Positions 1 to 10,815 of a DNA stretch of 37,172 nt are shown in pieces; within the stretch, counting starts at the first letter, position 1; each line of letters begins with the position of its first letter. Under the pieces are notes generated by a model. It did not search any database. It worked only from the letters and a program-made list of their open reading frames with translations, and was not told where the DNA came from. The DNA comes from Planctomycetota bacterium (lineage in GTDB: Bacteria; Planctomycetota; Planctomycetia; Pirellulales; UBA1268). The stretch covers positions 1 through 37,172 of the forward strand of contig QWPN01000067.1 in assembly GCA_003671185.1 (NCBI GenBank), given 5' to 3'. Made by a program: the position numbers and the translations under genes.

Positions 1-2
1 AA

Positions 3-32
3 CTCGCTGAAGGGACGAAGGCTGCGCGGTGA
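3..32 (+). CDS. Possible C-terminal end of an upstream gene (partial)
   Basis: Reading frame 3 from the left edge gives LAEGTKAAR followed by TGA at 30-32. It could be the last nine codons of a gene outside the window. It is followed 31 nt later by a perfect palindrome that could serve as a terminator. Nothing about function can be said, and frame 1 is also open here, so the call is weak. Confidence 0.3.
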   Translation, partial: LAEGTKAAR

Positions 33-62
33 AGGCGGACGCCGGCGACATCTTACCGGCGC

Positions 63-81
63 TGCCACGGAGTCCGTGGCA
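63..81 (+). terminator. Perfect 19-nt palindrome, terminator-like
   Basis: TGCCACGGA and TCCGTGGCA flank a single G. As RNA this folds to an 8-bp stem with an AGT loop, followed by ATTTCG. The T run is short, so it is a weak intrinsic terminator for an upstream gene or else a dyad operator. From here to about 250 I see nothing else recognisable. Confidence 0.4.
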
Positions 82-252
82 TTTCGCCCGGTTCCCCGCG
101 GCGCTGCCTGCCCCGCCAGCGCCGCCGTCCCGGTCGTGCGCCGGGGCCGCGTGGCCGGCGCGTCGATCGTGGCCTGCAGCGGCCTCCGGAAGCCGAGCGC
201 TAACCCCCCGTGGGGTCTGGACTTGTGGATGAGCGCGCAGGCCAGCGATGCC

Positions 253-282
253 TTGACCCCGTTTCTTGGCCGCCTCTATAGT
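253..282 (+). promoter_or_regulatory. Sigma-70-type promoter for the LptD-like gene
   Basis: TTGACC (253-258) and TATAGT (277-282) are separated by 18 bp, with one mismatch to consensus in each hexamer. Transcription would begin near 289. The possible TTG start at 266 lies inside the promoter, so translation must begin downstream, at GTG 338 or ATG 428. Confidence 0.7.
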
Positions 283-337
283 CCCGCGCTTTTTTGTTCG
301 CGGACCCTCTGCGCCCCCTTCCTGCGACACCGCCCGC

Positions 338-3300
338 GTGCCACACCGCCCCCCGAGCCCCAGAGCGACACGCCCCGGTCCGCGCCCATCGGCTGCGCGG
401 GGCCCGGCCGCGCGCGGCGGTCATGCCATGGCGCTGGTGGCGTTCCTGGCCGCCTGCGGTGCCGCGATTCCAAGCGACTCGATCGCGCAGCCCGCCTCGG
501 GCACGCTCGCCCCCGAGTCGAGCGCCGGAACACTCGCCACCCTGCCTGCGCGCGGTCTGGCGGCCGCGATCTCCGAGGCCGGCCGCATCGAAGTGCCCGC
601 GGTCGATCCGGGCGAACCGCTCATGGTGCGGGCCACGCAGGCTGCACGCTGGACGGAGGGTTCCTACGACGTCTGGCATCTCACCGGCGGCGTGCGCATC
701 ACGCAGGGATCGACCGAAGCCGCGGCACACGAGGCGGTGGTGTGGATCGAACAGGCGGCGGAAGGGGATGAGCCCGACGAGCATGTCCTGCCGCGAGCCC
801 GCGGTGTGATCGTGCGCATGGCGGGAGACGTCACCGTGCGCACGCGGGCCGGCGAGGAGGCGACGGGCACGTCGAGCGTGCGCGGGCCGCGTTGGGCGGG
901 ACGCTTCTGGACGCTGCGTGATCCGCGGCTCGATTTCGCCAGCGTCGTGGCCACGACCGGCACACCGCCCGTCTACGATGCTCCGGCCGAGGCATCCGCG
1001 GAGCCTCAGGTGCAGCAGGCCCAGTTCAGCGAGTTCGGCGGCCCGGCCGTGCCCCAGGTGGCCGCCGCGCCCCCCGGCCGCCGCCTCCGTGCCTTCCCCA
1101 GGTCGAGCGTGCCGCTGGCCGTGAAGTGGTATCCCAGTCCTGCGGGCAACGAGTGGATCGCCGTGATCAACTCCGGCGTGAATCTCGTCATCGACGGCGT
1201 GGATCCTGCCGGACCGCTCGACATCTCCAGCGACCGGCTCGTGATCTGGACCCGCGGACAGGCCCAGCCCGACCTCGACGGCGGCGGAACGCAGGCCGCC
1301 GACGTGCCGCTCGAACTCTACATGGAAGGGAACGTCATCTTCCGCCAGGGGCAGCGGGTGGTGGAGGCGGCCAACATGTTCTACGACGTGCCACGGTCGA
1401 GCGGCGTGATCACGGGGGCGACGGTGCTGACGCCGGTCGACAACTACTCGGGCGCCGTGCGACTTCGCGCCGACGTGCTCCGGCAGGTCGACCGCAGCCG
1501 CTTCGTGGCCCAGCAAACCGGCCTCACATCCAGCCGCCTTGGCGTGCCCAGTTGGGAGTTCCGGTCGCGGGAACTGGAGTTCACCGACGAGCAGGTGCCG
1601 ATCCCCGGCCCGTACGGGCAGCCGCTCGTCGATCCCGCCAGCGGCGAGCCGGCCGTGGAGCACCAGCAGTTCATCAGCAGCCGCGGCAACACGGTGACGC
1701 TGGGCGGGGTGCCCGTGCTCTGGTGGCCGGTGCTGGCCACCAATGCCAAGAAGCCCACCTTCTACATCAACGACCTGCAGGTGAAGAACGACCGCATCTT
1801 CGGCACGCAGGTGCTGACGGGCTGGGATGCCTTCCAGGTGTTTGGCTGGCGGCGGCCTCCGGACGGCGTCGACTGGGACTTCGACATCGACTACCTGAGC
1901 AAGCGCGGACCCGGCGGCGGCACGTCGCTGCTCTACAACCGTCCCGGTTTCCTCGGCCTGGGCACGCCGGCCAGCGGCGATCTCGACGCCTGGTTCGTGG
2001 GCGACGACGGCATCGACAACGTGGGCCTCAATCGCCGCAACCTCACCTACCCCGGCTATCCGCAGCGCACCTTCCGGGGCCGCTCCTTCTGGCGGCACCG
2101 CCAGGATATCGGCGGCACGACCGACAGCCTGTTCGGCGGCTGGCAGCTGCGGGGCACCGCCGGCTGGATCAGCGACATGAATTTCCTCGAGGAGTACTAC
2201 GAGGCGGAGTGGGAGGAGGGCTACGAGCAACGTACCTGGCTCGACCTGCGGCGGCCGGTGGAGAACCGGGAACTGCGGCTCCTCAGCAGCGTGCGCGTCA
2301 ATCCCTTCTTCACGCAGACCGAGTGGTGGCCGCGGCTCGACCATTACTGGATGGCGCAGCCGCTGGTGAACGACGCCCTGTCGTGGTACGAGCACTCGAG
2401 CGTGTCGTACGCCCGCCAGAGCCTGCCGCAGACGCCGACCCAGGGACAGACGAAGGGCTTCTGGACGCTGCTGCCGTATGAAAGCGACGTCATCGGCGAG
2501 CGGCTGGCGACCCGGCAGGAAATCGACCTGCCGTTCCAGGCCGGCGCGGTGAAGATCGTACCCTACGCCCTCGGCGAACTGGCGCACTGGGGCGAGGGGC
2601 TGTCGCAGACGCCCATCAACCGGGCCTACGGGCAGGCGGGCATCCGTTCCAGCCTGCCGATGTGGACCGCCGACAACGCGGTCGAGAGCCAGTTCTGGAA
2701 CCTGCACGGGCTGGCGCACAAGGTCGTCTGGGAGGCGGAGTTCTCCTACGCCAACGCCACCCAGGACGTGTCGCAATTCCCCCTCTACGACCAGATCGAC
2801 GACGACACCATCAACCAGTACCGGCGCAATATTCCCTATTGGGACTACGGCGCCACGGCGGCCGTGCCGGGCACCGTGCCCCCGCTGGGCGCGCCCTACA
2901 TCTTCGGCCCCGGCAACAAGTACGACCCGCGCACCTACTTGGTGCGCCGCGGCATGGCAAGCTGGGTGACCGGTCCCACCGAGATCGCCAACGATCTCAC
3001 CGTGTTCCGGCTCGCGGCCCGGCAGCGCTGGCAGACGAAACGCGGCCCGCTGGGCAACCGGCGCATCATCGACTGGATCACGTTCGACGTGGACGGCGAG
3101 CTGTTCCCCACGACGAGCCAGAATTTCGGGCAGACGATGGGCCTCTGGCAGTACGACTTCCGCTGGCACGTAGGCGACCGCACCACGGTGTTCTCCACGG
3201 CGGACGTCGATTTCTTCAGCGGTGGCCAGCAGCTCTATACGGTGGGAGCGCTGCTCAGCCGCACCCCGCGCGGCAGCTTCTACATTGGGTTCAACGAGTT

Positions 3301-3595
3301 CGGCGGGCCGATCAACGCCGCCGTTCTCACCGGCTCGTACACCTATCGCATGAGCCCCAAGTGGGCCAGTTCCTTCGGCACGGCGCTCAACCTCACGGGT
3401 AACAACATCGGCCAGAACTTCCAGCTCGTGCGCATCGGCGAGTCGTTCCTGATGACGTTCGGCTTCAACGTCGACTACAGCCGCAACAACGTGGGCGTGA
3501 CGTTCAATCTCGAGCCGCGATTCCTGTCGCGGACCCAGTTCGCCAGTCGCAGCGGCATCGACCTGCCGGTGGCCGGTGCCTACGGGCTGGAGTAG
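338..3595 (+). CDS. lptD: LptD/OstA-like outer-membrane LPS-assembly protein
   Basis: The product is about 1085 aa and probably receives lipopolysaccharide from the periplasmic Lpt bridge and inserts it into the outer leaflet of the outer membrane. After an Arg/Pro-rich n-region comes a hydrophobic stretch (MALVAFLAACGAAI) ending near SDSIAQ, which reads as a signal peptide. OstA-like beta-jellyroll segments follow (WHLTGGVRITQGSTEA; later LELYMEGNVIFRQGQRVVEA and FYDVPRSSGVITGATVL). The long C-terminal part is rich in alternating aromatic/polar strands, as in the LptD beta-barrel. GTG 338 is chosen because it gives the signal peptide basic residues; ATG 428 would leave none, and neither has a good Shine-Dalgarno site. 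The protein is longer than the E. coli one (784 aa). It converges on the permease gene with a 24-nt gap. An LptF/G gene at 12007 in the same window supports an LPS-type envelope. Planctomycete versions are divergent, so the family is more certain than the exact role. Confidence 0.8.
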   Translation: MPHRPPSPRATRPGPRPSAARGPAARGGHAMALVAFLAACGAAIPSDSIAQPASGTLAPESSAGTLATLPARGLAAAISEAGRIEVPAVDPGEPLMVRATQAARWTEGSYDVWHLTGGVRITQGSTEAAAHEAVVWIEQAAEGDEPDEHVLPRARGVIVRMAGDVTVRTRAGEEATGTSSVRGPRWAGRFWTLRDPRLDFASVVATTGTPPVYDAPAEASAEPQVQQAQFSEFGGPAVPQVAAAPPGRRLRAFPRSSVPLAVKWYPSPAGNEWIAVINSGVNLVIDGVDPAGPLDISSDRLVIWTRGQAQPDLDGGGTQAADVPLELYMEGNVIFRQGQRVVEAANMFYDVPRSSGVITGATVLTPVDNYSGAVRLRADVLRQVDRSRFVAQQTGLTSSRLGVPSWEFRSRELEFTDEQVPIPGPYGQPLVDPASGEPAVEHQQFISSRGNTVTLGGVPVLWWPVLATNAKKPTFYINDLQVKNDRIFGTQVLTGWDAFQVFGWRRPPDGVDWDFDIDYLSKRGPGGGTSLLYNRPGFLGLGTPASGDLDAWFVGDDGIDNVGLNRRNLTYPGYPQRTFRGRSFWRHRQDIGGTTDSLFGGWQLRGTAGWISDMNFLEEYYEAEWEEGYEQRTWLDLRRPVENRELRLLSSVRVNPFFTQTEWWPRLDHYWMAQPLVNDALSWYEHSSVSYARQSLPQTPTQGQTKGFWTLLPYESDVIGERLATRQEIDLPFQAGAVKIVPYALGELAHWGEGLSQTPINRAYGQAGIRSSLPMWTADNAVESQFWNLHGLAHKVVWEAEFSYANATQDVSQFPLYDQIDDDTINQYRRNIPYWDYGATAAVPGTVPPLGAPYIFGPGNKYDPRTYLVRRGMASWVTGPTEIANDLTVFRLAARQRWQTKRGPLGNRRIIDWITFDVDGELFPTTSQNFGQTMGLWQYDFRWHVGDRTTVFSTADVDFFSGGQQLYTVGALLSRTPRGSFYIGFNEFGGPINAAVLTGSYTYRMSPKWASSFGTALNLTGNNIGQNFQLVRIGESFLMTFGFNVDYSRNNVGVTFNLEPRFLSRTQFASRSGIDLPVAGAYGLE

Positions 3596-3619
3596 CCGGC
3601 GTCGCGTGCCGCGCCACCG

Positions 3620-5212
3620 TCAGGATCGTTCGGCTCTGCTGCGGGAGGCGGCCCAGGCGGCGAACACGGCCGCCAGCAGGGCATAGGCGGCGGCCAGATC
3701 GTGTGGCCCGCGGCCCGCGGCCTCCAGCGGCAGGTCACCCACGGCCCAGGGCGGGAACATGCGGCCGTCGGGGAACGGCGAATGAATCACGCCGCAGGCG
3801 GCGCAGGCCGCCGCGGCCAGCGCCCAGCAGGCGGCGGGAAGCAGTTTGCGGTCGAGCAGCGCCGCCAGCATGCCGGCCCACAGCAGGCTGGTGACGATGA
3901 AGCCCGCGGAGACGATCCGCACGGAGAACAGTTCCCGGGCCAGGTCGGCTCCCGGGGTGGCGCCGGCCGCCAGCACCTTGTCGGACTGGATCTTCGCCAG
4001 CGCCGCCAGCGCCGGCACGCAGGCCAGGGCCACCGCCGGATAGTGCTTCTGCGGTGTGGCGTGAAAGCTCTGCGCCGTGATCTCCAGGCCCACGAACACG
4101 AGGATCGGCACCAGCGCCGGGCCGGGCAGAGCCTCGTAGAGGTAGGCGAAGGTGCCCGACAGGCCGGCGGCCCCGATGAAGGCGGCGGTCGCCAGCGTGT
4201 AGGCGGCACGGCCGCCCATCGCCTTGTAGGCGGGATGGCCGATGTAGGGAGTGGTCTGGATGACGCCGCCGCAGGCGCCCGCGATGATCGTCGCGATCCC
4301 TTCCACCGCGATCACGCGGCCGGTGTGGTACTCGTCGCCGGCCGCGGCGGCGCTCTCCGTGCAATCGATGCCGCCCACCACCGTGGCCAGGGCGAAGGGG
4401 ATCACGATCGGCAGGTAGCGGACGGTGTCTGCCCAGGCATCCAGCCACTCCAGCCGCAGGGCGGACAGCCATTCGACCGGCCACAGCGCCGCCGCCGCGT
4501 CGATCGTGGCGTGGGCCGTGGCCTGGGGAATCACCCCCAGCCAGCCGCCGGCGACGTGGACGAGGACCCCGGCGCCCAGCGCGGCGAGCGCCCCCGGAAT
4601 GCGCAGCGGCGCGGGAATGTGTGCTGTCAGGCTGGCCAGCACGATGCCCAGCGAGACCAGCCCCACGACCGGCACCGTGAAGATTTCCAGGACCGGCAGG
4701 AACGTGATCAGGGCCAGCGCGATGGCGGTGAGGCTGCCGAGGAGGGCCGCCCGGGGAACGATCCGGCGGACCAATCCCGCCAGCGGAGCGCAGGCGATCT
4801 TGAACACGCCACTGGCGACGATCGCGCACATGCCGACATGCCAGGCGTGGCGGGCGGCCGTCTCGGCGTCGAGCCCCGTGTCCTGGGCCGCCTTGAAGGC
4901 CGGTCCGATCACGAAGAACACCATGCCGAAGGTGCTGGGAGTGTCGAGGCCGAGGGGCATGGCCGTGACGTCGGTCCGCCCGGTGCGCCGGGCCAACCGG
5001 AAGGCCATCCAGGTGAACAGCACGTCGCCGATCACCACTCCCACGGCGGTGCCTGGCACCAGGTGGGAGAGGGCGAACTGGGCGGGATAGCCGAACGCGG
5101 CAGCCAGCAGTGAGACCGTGAGCACGAGCACGGCCAGGTTGTCGATGGCGAGCCCGAAAAAGGCGTTGGCGTCACCCGGGGTCGCCCATCGGTAGGAATG
5201 CTGTCGCGGCAT
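3620..5212 (-). CDS. NCS2 (AzgA-like) purine/xanthine-uracil type permease
   Basis: A 530-aa inner-membrane protein made almost entirely of hydrophobic helices, about 12-14 by eye, which is the length expected for nucleobase:cation symporter-2 proteins. AzgA-like features are the opening GDANAFFGLAIDNLAVL, the TAMPLGLDTPSTFGM segment in the first repeat, and CTESAAAAGDEYHTG followed by EGIATIIAGACGGVIQTTPY in the second. The acidic and Thr residues there correspond to the substrate-binding region of the family. It probably imports a nucleobase or related anion with a proton, but the substrate cannot be read from the sequence. The ATG at 5212 has no clear Shine-Dalgarno site. The gene is transcribed away from the sigma-factor gene, with about 180 nt between the two starts, and it has no obvious operon partner. 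Confidence 0.8.
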   Translation of the reverse strand: MPRQHSYRWATPGDANAFFGLAIDNLAVLVLTVSLLAAAFGYPAQFALSHLVPGTAVGVVIGDVLFTWMAFRLARRTGRTDVTAMPLGLDTPSTFGMVFFVIGPAFKAAQDTGLDAETAARHAWHVGMCAIVASGVFKIACAPLAGLVRRIVPRAALLGSLTAIALALITFLPVLEIFTVPVVGLVSLGIVLASLTAHIPAPLRIPGALAALGAGVLVHVAGGWLGVIPQATAHATIDAAAALWPVEWLSALRLEWLDAWADTVRYLPIVIPFALATVVGGIDCTESAAAAGDEYHTGRVIAVEGIATIIAGACGGVIQTTPYIGHPAYKAMGGRAAYTLATAAFIGAAGLSGTFAYLYEALPGPALVPILVFVGLEITAQSFHATPQKHYPAVALACVPALAALAKIQSDKVLAAGATPGADLARELFSVRIVSAGFIVTSLLWAGMLAALLDRKLLPAACWALAAAACAACGVIHSPFPDGRMFPPWAVGDLPLEAAGRGPHDLAAAYALLAAVFAAWAASRSRAERS

Positions 5213-5312
5213 GATTTCCGCGGAATTTCGGCCATGGGCCGGGAAAAGTCAAACCTCCGCTGCTGCGGGCCGGGCTGGTGGCCCGGTTCGGCCCGACGGG
5301 CAACCCTGCGGC

Positions 5313-5318
5313 TATACT
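5313..5318 (+). promoter_or_regulatory. -10-like box before the ECF sigma gene
   Basis: TATACT stands 77 nt before the ATG at 5396, in the divergent gap. No convincing TTGACA-like -35 is found at 16-19 bp, so the promoter may be weak or read by another sigma factor, including the ECF factor itself. Confidence 0.35.
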
Positions 5319-5395
5319 CGCCGCAGGGGCGTCGTGCGGATCCGCGCGCTCCCCGAGCCCCGCCGAACCCTCCGGCACCGGTCGCCGTACCACTC

Positions 5396-6070
5396 ATGGA
5401 TCTGCACGACACTCGCTCCAGCGGTTCTCCGCCGGACCCCTCCCCCGAAAGCGGTGGGGGGGCGGCCGGCGGGCTTTCCGACGAGGAGTTGCTGCGCCGC
5501 TGCCGCGATCGTGGCGACGGTGCAGCATTCGAGTCGCTCGTGCACCGGTACGAACGCGAGTTGTTCAACTACCTTCGCCGCTATCTCGGCAGCGCCGAGA
5601 TGGCGGACGATGTGTTCCAAGCCACGTTTTTGCAGGTTCACCTCAAGAGGGAGCAGTTCGAGGATGGCCGCCGGTTCAGGCCCTGGCTCTACACGATTGC
5701 GACCAACCAGGCGATCGACGCACAGCGTCGCAACCGCCGTCACCGCATGGTGAGCCTCGACCATCGCACGGGGGGCGAGGACGAGGTGGGGTCGATCGTG
5801 GAGATGCTGGCCGGGGCGGGCCGCACGGCCGACGAGCAGATGGAGGACGACGAGGCCCGGGACTGGGTTCGAGCGGCCGTCGCCGAACTTCCCGAGCCGC
5901 TGCGGGGCGCCCTGATGCTCGTGTACCACCAAGGCATGAAATACCGAGAGGCGGCGGACGTTTTGGGGATTCCGGTGGGCACTGTGAAGAGCCGACTCCA
6001 CGCGGCGTTGCTGCGGCTCAACGAGTCGTGGCAGCGGAGCGGCAGGAGTGCGGCCGGCAGCGCCGAGTGA
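5396..6070 (+). CDS. ECF-family RNA polymerase sigma factor
   Basis: A 224-aa sigma-70 family protein of the extracytoplasmic-function type, which directs RNA polymerase to a small regulon. After a disordered Gly/Pro/Ser-rich leader (1-27), region 2 spans about residues 44-115 (FESLVHRYERELFNYL, then MADDVFQATFLQVH and RPWLYTIATNQAIDAQRR). Region 4 spans about 160-212 (LPEPLRGALMLVYHQGMKY and EAADVLGIPVGTVKSRLHAA, a helix-turn-helix). ATG 5396 is preferred over alternative starts upstream because the homology begins after it and the -10-like box lies before it. There is no Shine-Dalgarno site. The next gene, 42 nt downstream on the same strand, looks like its membrane-bound anti-sigma factor, so the pair probably forms a signal-transduction operon. 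The signal is unknown. Confidence 0.9.
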   Translation: MDLHDTRSSGSPPDPSPESGGGAAGGLSDEELLRRCRDRGDGAAFESLVHRYERELFNYLRRYLGSAEMADDVFQATFLQVHLKREQFEDGRRFRPWLYTIATNQAIDAQRRNRRHRMVSLDHRTGGEDEVGSIVEMLAGAGRTADEQMEDDEARDWVRAAVAELPEPLRGALMLVYHQGMKYREAADVLGIPVGTVKSRLHAALLRLNESWQRSGRSAAGSAE

Positions 6071-6112
6071 CGGGAGACGACCGATGACCAGGTGGAACAC
6101 GTGAGGCCCGAC

Positions 6113-7087
6113 ATGCGAGAAGAAGAGCTTGTCGGCTACCTGCTCGAGGCGCTCGACGACGCGGAATCGCGCCGCGTGGAGACCGCGCTCGTGGATCCCG
6201 ATCAGGGGCCGGGCCTGCGACGCCAGTTGGAAATCCTGCGGCGGGCCATCAGGCCGCTGGAACGGGATCGCCGCCCCGCGCCGGCGCCGGCGGGGCTGGC
6301 GGCGCGCACGCTGCAGTTCGTGGCCGCGCAGACCGCGGCGGATCCGGTGCGGCCGAAGCCGCGACCGTCAGCGGCCGCTCACGACGGCCGCTGGGTGCCG
6401 GCCCGAGGGCGGCAATGGCTCGATCGGGCCATCATCGCCGCCTCGGCACTGGCGGCCTGCATCCTGGTGGCGCCGCTGCTGCTCGACTCGGTGGCCCAGT
6501 CGCGGGCCCTGCGGGCCAGGCGCAATCTGCAACAGGTTTCGGCGAAACTGCAGGAATACGCGGAAGCACACCGCATCTACCCCACGCCTCCCGAGTCGGG
6601 GCCGTTGTCGCGGGCCGGGATCTACGCCCCGACGCTCGTGTCCGAACACCGCCTGGTCGCCGACGACGGCGTGCTGCTCGTGCCCGATTCGGCCCTCGCC
6701 CGGCGCGGCGGGCACCGCGTGCCGACGCTGGACGAGTTGCGGGCGGCGATGGGCACGCCCCAGTTCGATGAACTCGTGCGGTCGATGGGGGGAGATTACG
6801 GGTACACGCTCGGACACCGCGATGCCGCCGGTGTGCTCCAGCCCAACCGCAACCTGCGGCGGGCCCATCATCCGCTCATGGCCGACGCCCCCGACGAAGG
6901 TGGCGAGGCGAGCAGCAATCATCCAGAGGGCATCCACCACGTGCTCTTCGAGGATGGCCACGTCGAGACCCACCGGGTCGAGTCGCTGCATCGCGACGAT
7001 CATCTGTACCGCAATCACGACGGTGAAAGTCGCGCCGGCAAGGATCTCGACGACGCCGTGATCGGTGACTCGCACCACCAGCCGTAG
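6113..7087 (+). CDS. Probable membrane anti-sigma factor with pseudopilin-like ectodomain
   Basis: A 324-aa single-pass membrane protein. The cytoplasmic N-terminus (1-100) resembles anti-sigma domains in layout (MREEELVGYLLEALDDAESR, then LRRQLEILRRAIRPLERD) but has no HxxxCxxC zinc motif. One transmembrane helix lies at 106-125. The part beyond it resembles planctomycete DUF1559/pseudopilin proteins: NLQQVSAKLQEYAEAHRIYP just after the membrane, and near the end SNHPEGIHHVLFEDGHVETH, close to the H-x9-DG signature but with ten residues between H270 and DG. ATG 6113 is chosen because GAGG lies 6 nt upstream; GTG 6092 is the alternative. Its place after the sigma gene indicates that it restrains that factor, and the ectodomain may sense an envelope signal. 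The function is inferred from context. Confidence 0.65.
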   Translation: MREEELVGYLLEALDDAESRRVETALVDPDQGPGLRRQLEILRRAIRPLERDRRPAPAPAGLAARTLQFVAAQTAADPVRPKPRPSAAAHDGRWVPARGRQWLDRAIIAASALAACILVAPLLLDSVAQSRALRARRNLQQVSAKLQEYAEAHRIYPTPPESGPLSRAGIYAPTLVSEHRLVADDGVLLVPDSALARRGGHRVPTLDELRAAMGTPQFDELVRSMGGDYGYTLGHRDAAGVLQPNRNLRRAHHPLMADAPDEGGEASSNHPEGIHHVLFEDGHVETHRVESLHRDDHLYRNHDGESRAGKDLDDAVIGDSHHQP

Positions 7088-7126
7088 CGGCGGGCCTCTC
7101 CACTCAAGCGCCGGGATTCTTGGCGG

Positions 7127-9172
<2,046 letters not shown>

Positions 9173-9210
9173 GGTGTCTCCGGAGGCGGTTCTTGGGCGT
9201 GGTGGCGGCG

Positions 9211-9240
9211 AGTGTAGAAGCCCCTGCGCAGGGCCGTCAA
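9211..9240 (-). promoter_or_regulatory. Sigma-70-type promoter for transketolase
   Basis: On the minus strand TTGACG (9240-9235) is followed after 18 bp by TACACT (9216-9211). The spacer ends in GGGGCTTC, the same eight bases seen at the same position in the livJ promoter (24172-24201). The spacer also contains the dyad GCCCTGCGCAGGGGC. Confidence 0.7.
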
Positions 9241-9256
9241 CGCGGTCGGACGGTCG

Positions 9257-10798
9257 TCACTGCGAGATGTGGCGCCGGTATTCCTGGTCGAGCTCGCCGT
9301 AGGTGCGCCCGCAGAGCCGGGCCAGGGTATCGGCGTCGGCGCTGCCCGCGTAGAGACTGCCGAGGTATTTCACGAACGCCTCACGGTAGCGGCCACGGCC
9401 GGCGTTCATGAAGAAGTCGGCCAGCCCGCCCAACTGGCTGTAGATGCTCCGCAGCCGCCCGTCCGCCTGGAATTCGGCGCGGCCCATGGCGCCGAGGTCG
9501 GCGAGCGGCACGTAGAAGCCGTCCTCCAGGAGCCGTTCCCGCGCCGCCGGGACGCGGCCCGCGTCGCGCCCACCCACGGTCCAACCCCAGGGCATCGGCC
9601 GGATCGTCTCCATGTAGCAGGCCGCCGCCTCGATCGCCCAGAAGCCACATCGTTCCCCCGCGCTGCGGGCCGTCCGCCGGAACTCGGGCCGCGTTTCCGC
9701 GAACAGTTGGTGCGTGGCTTCGTGGTGCACCGTGAAGGCCTCGATGCCGCCGGGGCCGTCGGCGGCTTCCGCGCCCGGGACGGCCGCGCCGGCCGGCTCG
9801 TTGTAGAACCAGGCCGTGGCGGTCGGCGCCCAGTAGATGCCGTTGGTTCTGCCGATCGTGGGCTCGAGCTTCAGGAGTTCGGCCACGTACTGCTCGCGGT
9901 CGCGGCAGAATACGGCGGCGAACGGCTCGTGAGCGCCGGCATGGCCGCGGCCCTGCATCCGCCCGGCCAGTTCGCGCGGATCGATGCCGAAGCCGCCGAA
10001 TACCTGCTGCCATGCCTGGCGGGTCTCCTCCAGGCGGGCGGCCAAGCCGGCCGTGTCCTCGAGCGGTGCGGTGGAGAGGATTTCCCAGTGGTCGGTCTCG
10101 AACCTGCGGCCGCGGTCGACCGGCAGCATCCGGGCCTCATCCTCCGCTGCCGTCATCCAGCGGCCGCGCTCGTGACGCTCGCCGGCACGATATCGGCCCA
10201 ACCGGCCCCGCGGCAGCCAGCCGTAGGCGGGGTCGTATTCCTCTCCCTTGTCGAGCCGGCGGGCCGCCTGGGGCGACACCCAGCGATCGCCGCGCCGCAC
10301 CCAGCCGGCCGCCTTCCGTGCCGTCTCGTGATCCGGATCATCGCGCAGCACGCGGTACAGGAGCGAGATCGTGGCGCTGCAATCGCGTGATGGCGGCTGG
10401 GTCGCGCCGGTCGTGCCCGGACCCGCCGCCCCAGCCCGGGCCGCTCCGAACAGGGCTGCCGCGCGGTCGCGTCGGGCGGCGACGAAATCCTCCCAGATCG
10501 CGGTCTCTGCTTCGCTGTCGACCGCGACCGGTGTTTCCAGCCGCGCGGGCAGCGCCAGCGCGTGTTGCCGGTCGAGCTCCGCAGGCAGGTGCCAGCCGCG
10601 GATCAGGGCCGTGAGTTCTGCGTTGCCGGTGGCTTCCGCCCGCCGCGTCAGATCGGCGGCAGCCGCGGTGAACGTCGCATCGGCCGTGGCCACCACGGGA
10701 TCGGCGGCCGGCGCCGGCGCGACGACGGCCCAGGCCGCCAGCCAGGCCGCGATGCACCGCGCGGCGGCTGCTGGATCACGCCGCATCGCGGCCCTCAT
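9257..10798 (-). CDS. Exported DUF1570 metalloprotease-like protein
   Basis: A 513-aa protein with a signal peptide (MRAAMRRD, a hydrophobic Ala/Trp-rich core, then APAPAADP as a likely signal peptidase I site). The N-terminal half includes a short WVRRGDRWVSPQ motif typical of planctomycete secreted proteins. The C-terminal DUF1570 domain carries VHHEATHQLFAE, an HExxH-like zinc-binding pattern with H-E-A-T-H, followed by FWAIEAAACYMET, where Glu could be the third ligand. By family resemblance this is a gluzincin-type metallopeptidase of unknown substrate in the periplasm or outside the cell. The next gene upstream on this strand stops at 10816, and a GTG at 10819 overlaps that stop (GTGA). 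ATG 10798 is preferred because it begins a cleaner signal peptide. Either way the two genes are probably co-translated. Confidence 0.75.
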   Translation of the reverse strand: MRAAMRRDPAAAARCIAAWLAAWAVVAPAPAADPVVATADATFTAAAADLTRRAEATGNAELTALIRGWHLPAELDRQHALALPARLETPVAVDSEAETAIWEDFVAARRDRAAALFGAARAGAAGPGTTGATQPPSRDCSATISLLYRVLRDDPDHETARKAAGWVRRGDRWVSPQAARRLDKGEEYDPAYGWLPRGRLGRYRAGERHERGRWMTAAEDEARMLPVDRGRRFETDHWEILSTAPLEDTAGLAARLEETRQAWQQVFGGFGIDPRELAGRMQGRGHAGAHEPFAAVFCRDREQYVAELLKLEPTIGRTNGIYWAPTATAWFYNEPAGAAVPGAEAADGPGGIEAFTVHHEATHQLFAETRPEFRRTARSAGERCGFWAIEAAACYMETIRPMPWGWTVGGRDAGRVPAARERLLEDGFYVPLADLGAMGRAEFQADGRLRSIYSQLGGLADFFMNAGRGRYREAFVKYLGSLYAGSADADTLARLCGRTYGELDQEYRRHISQ

Positions 10799-10815
10799 CG
10801 TGGTCTCGCTGCTGG

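Noticed and set aside
266-337. TTG at 266 as the start of the LptD-like protein
   Set aside because: It lies between the -35 and -10 boxes of the promoter at 253-282, so it would not be transcribed from it.
200-3169. A 989-codon open frame on the minus strand opposite the LptD-like gene
   Set aside because: It is rich in Arg, Gly, His and Pro with no family resemblance, and it mirrors a well-supported gene in GC-rich DNA. Similar antisense frames opposite tkt, carB and recQ were dropped for the same reason.
6084-6104. Six-codon ORF (MTRWNT) between the sigma and anti-sigma genes, as a leader peptide
   Set aside because: It has a GGAG site upstream, but it is too short to support and has no attenuator hairpin. 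The ATG at 6113 with its own GAGG is sufficient.
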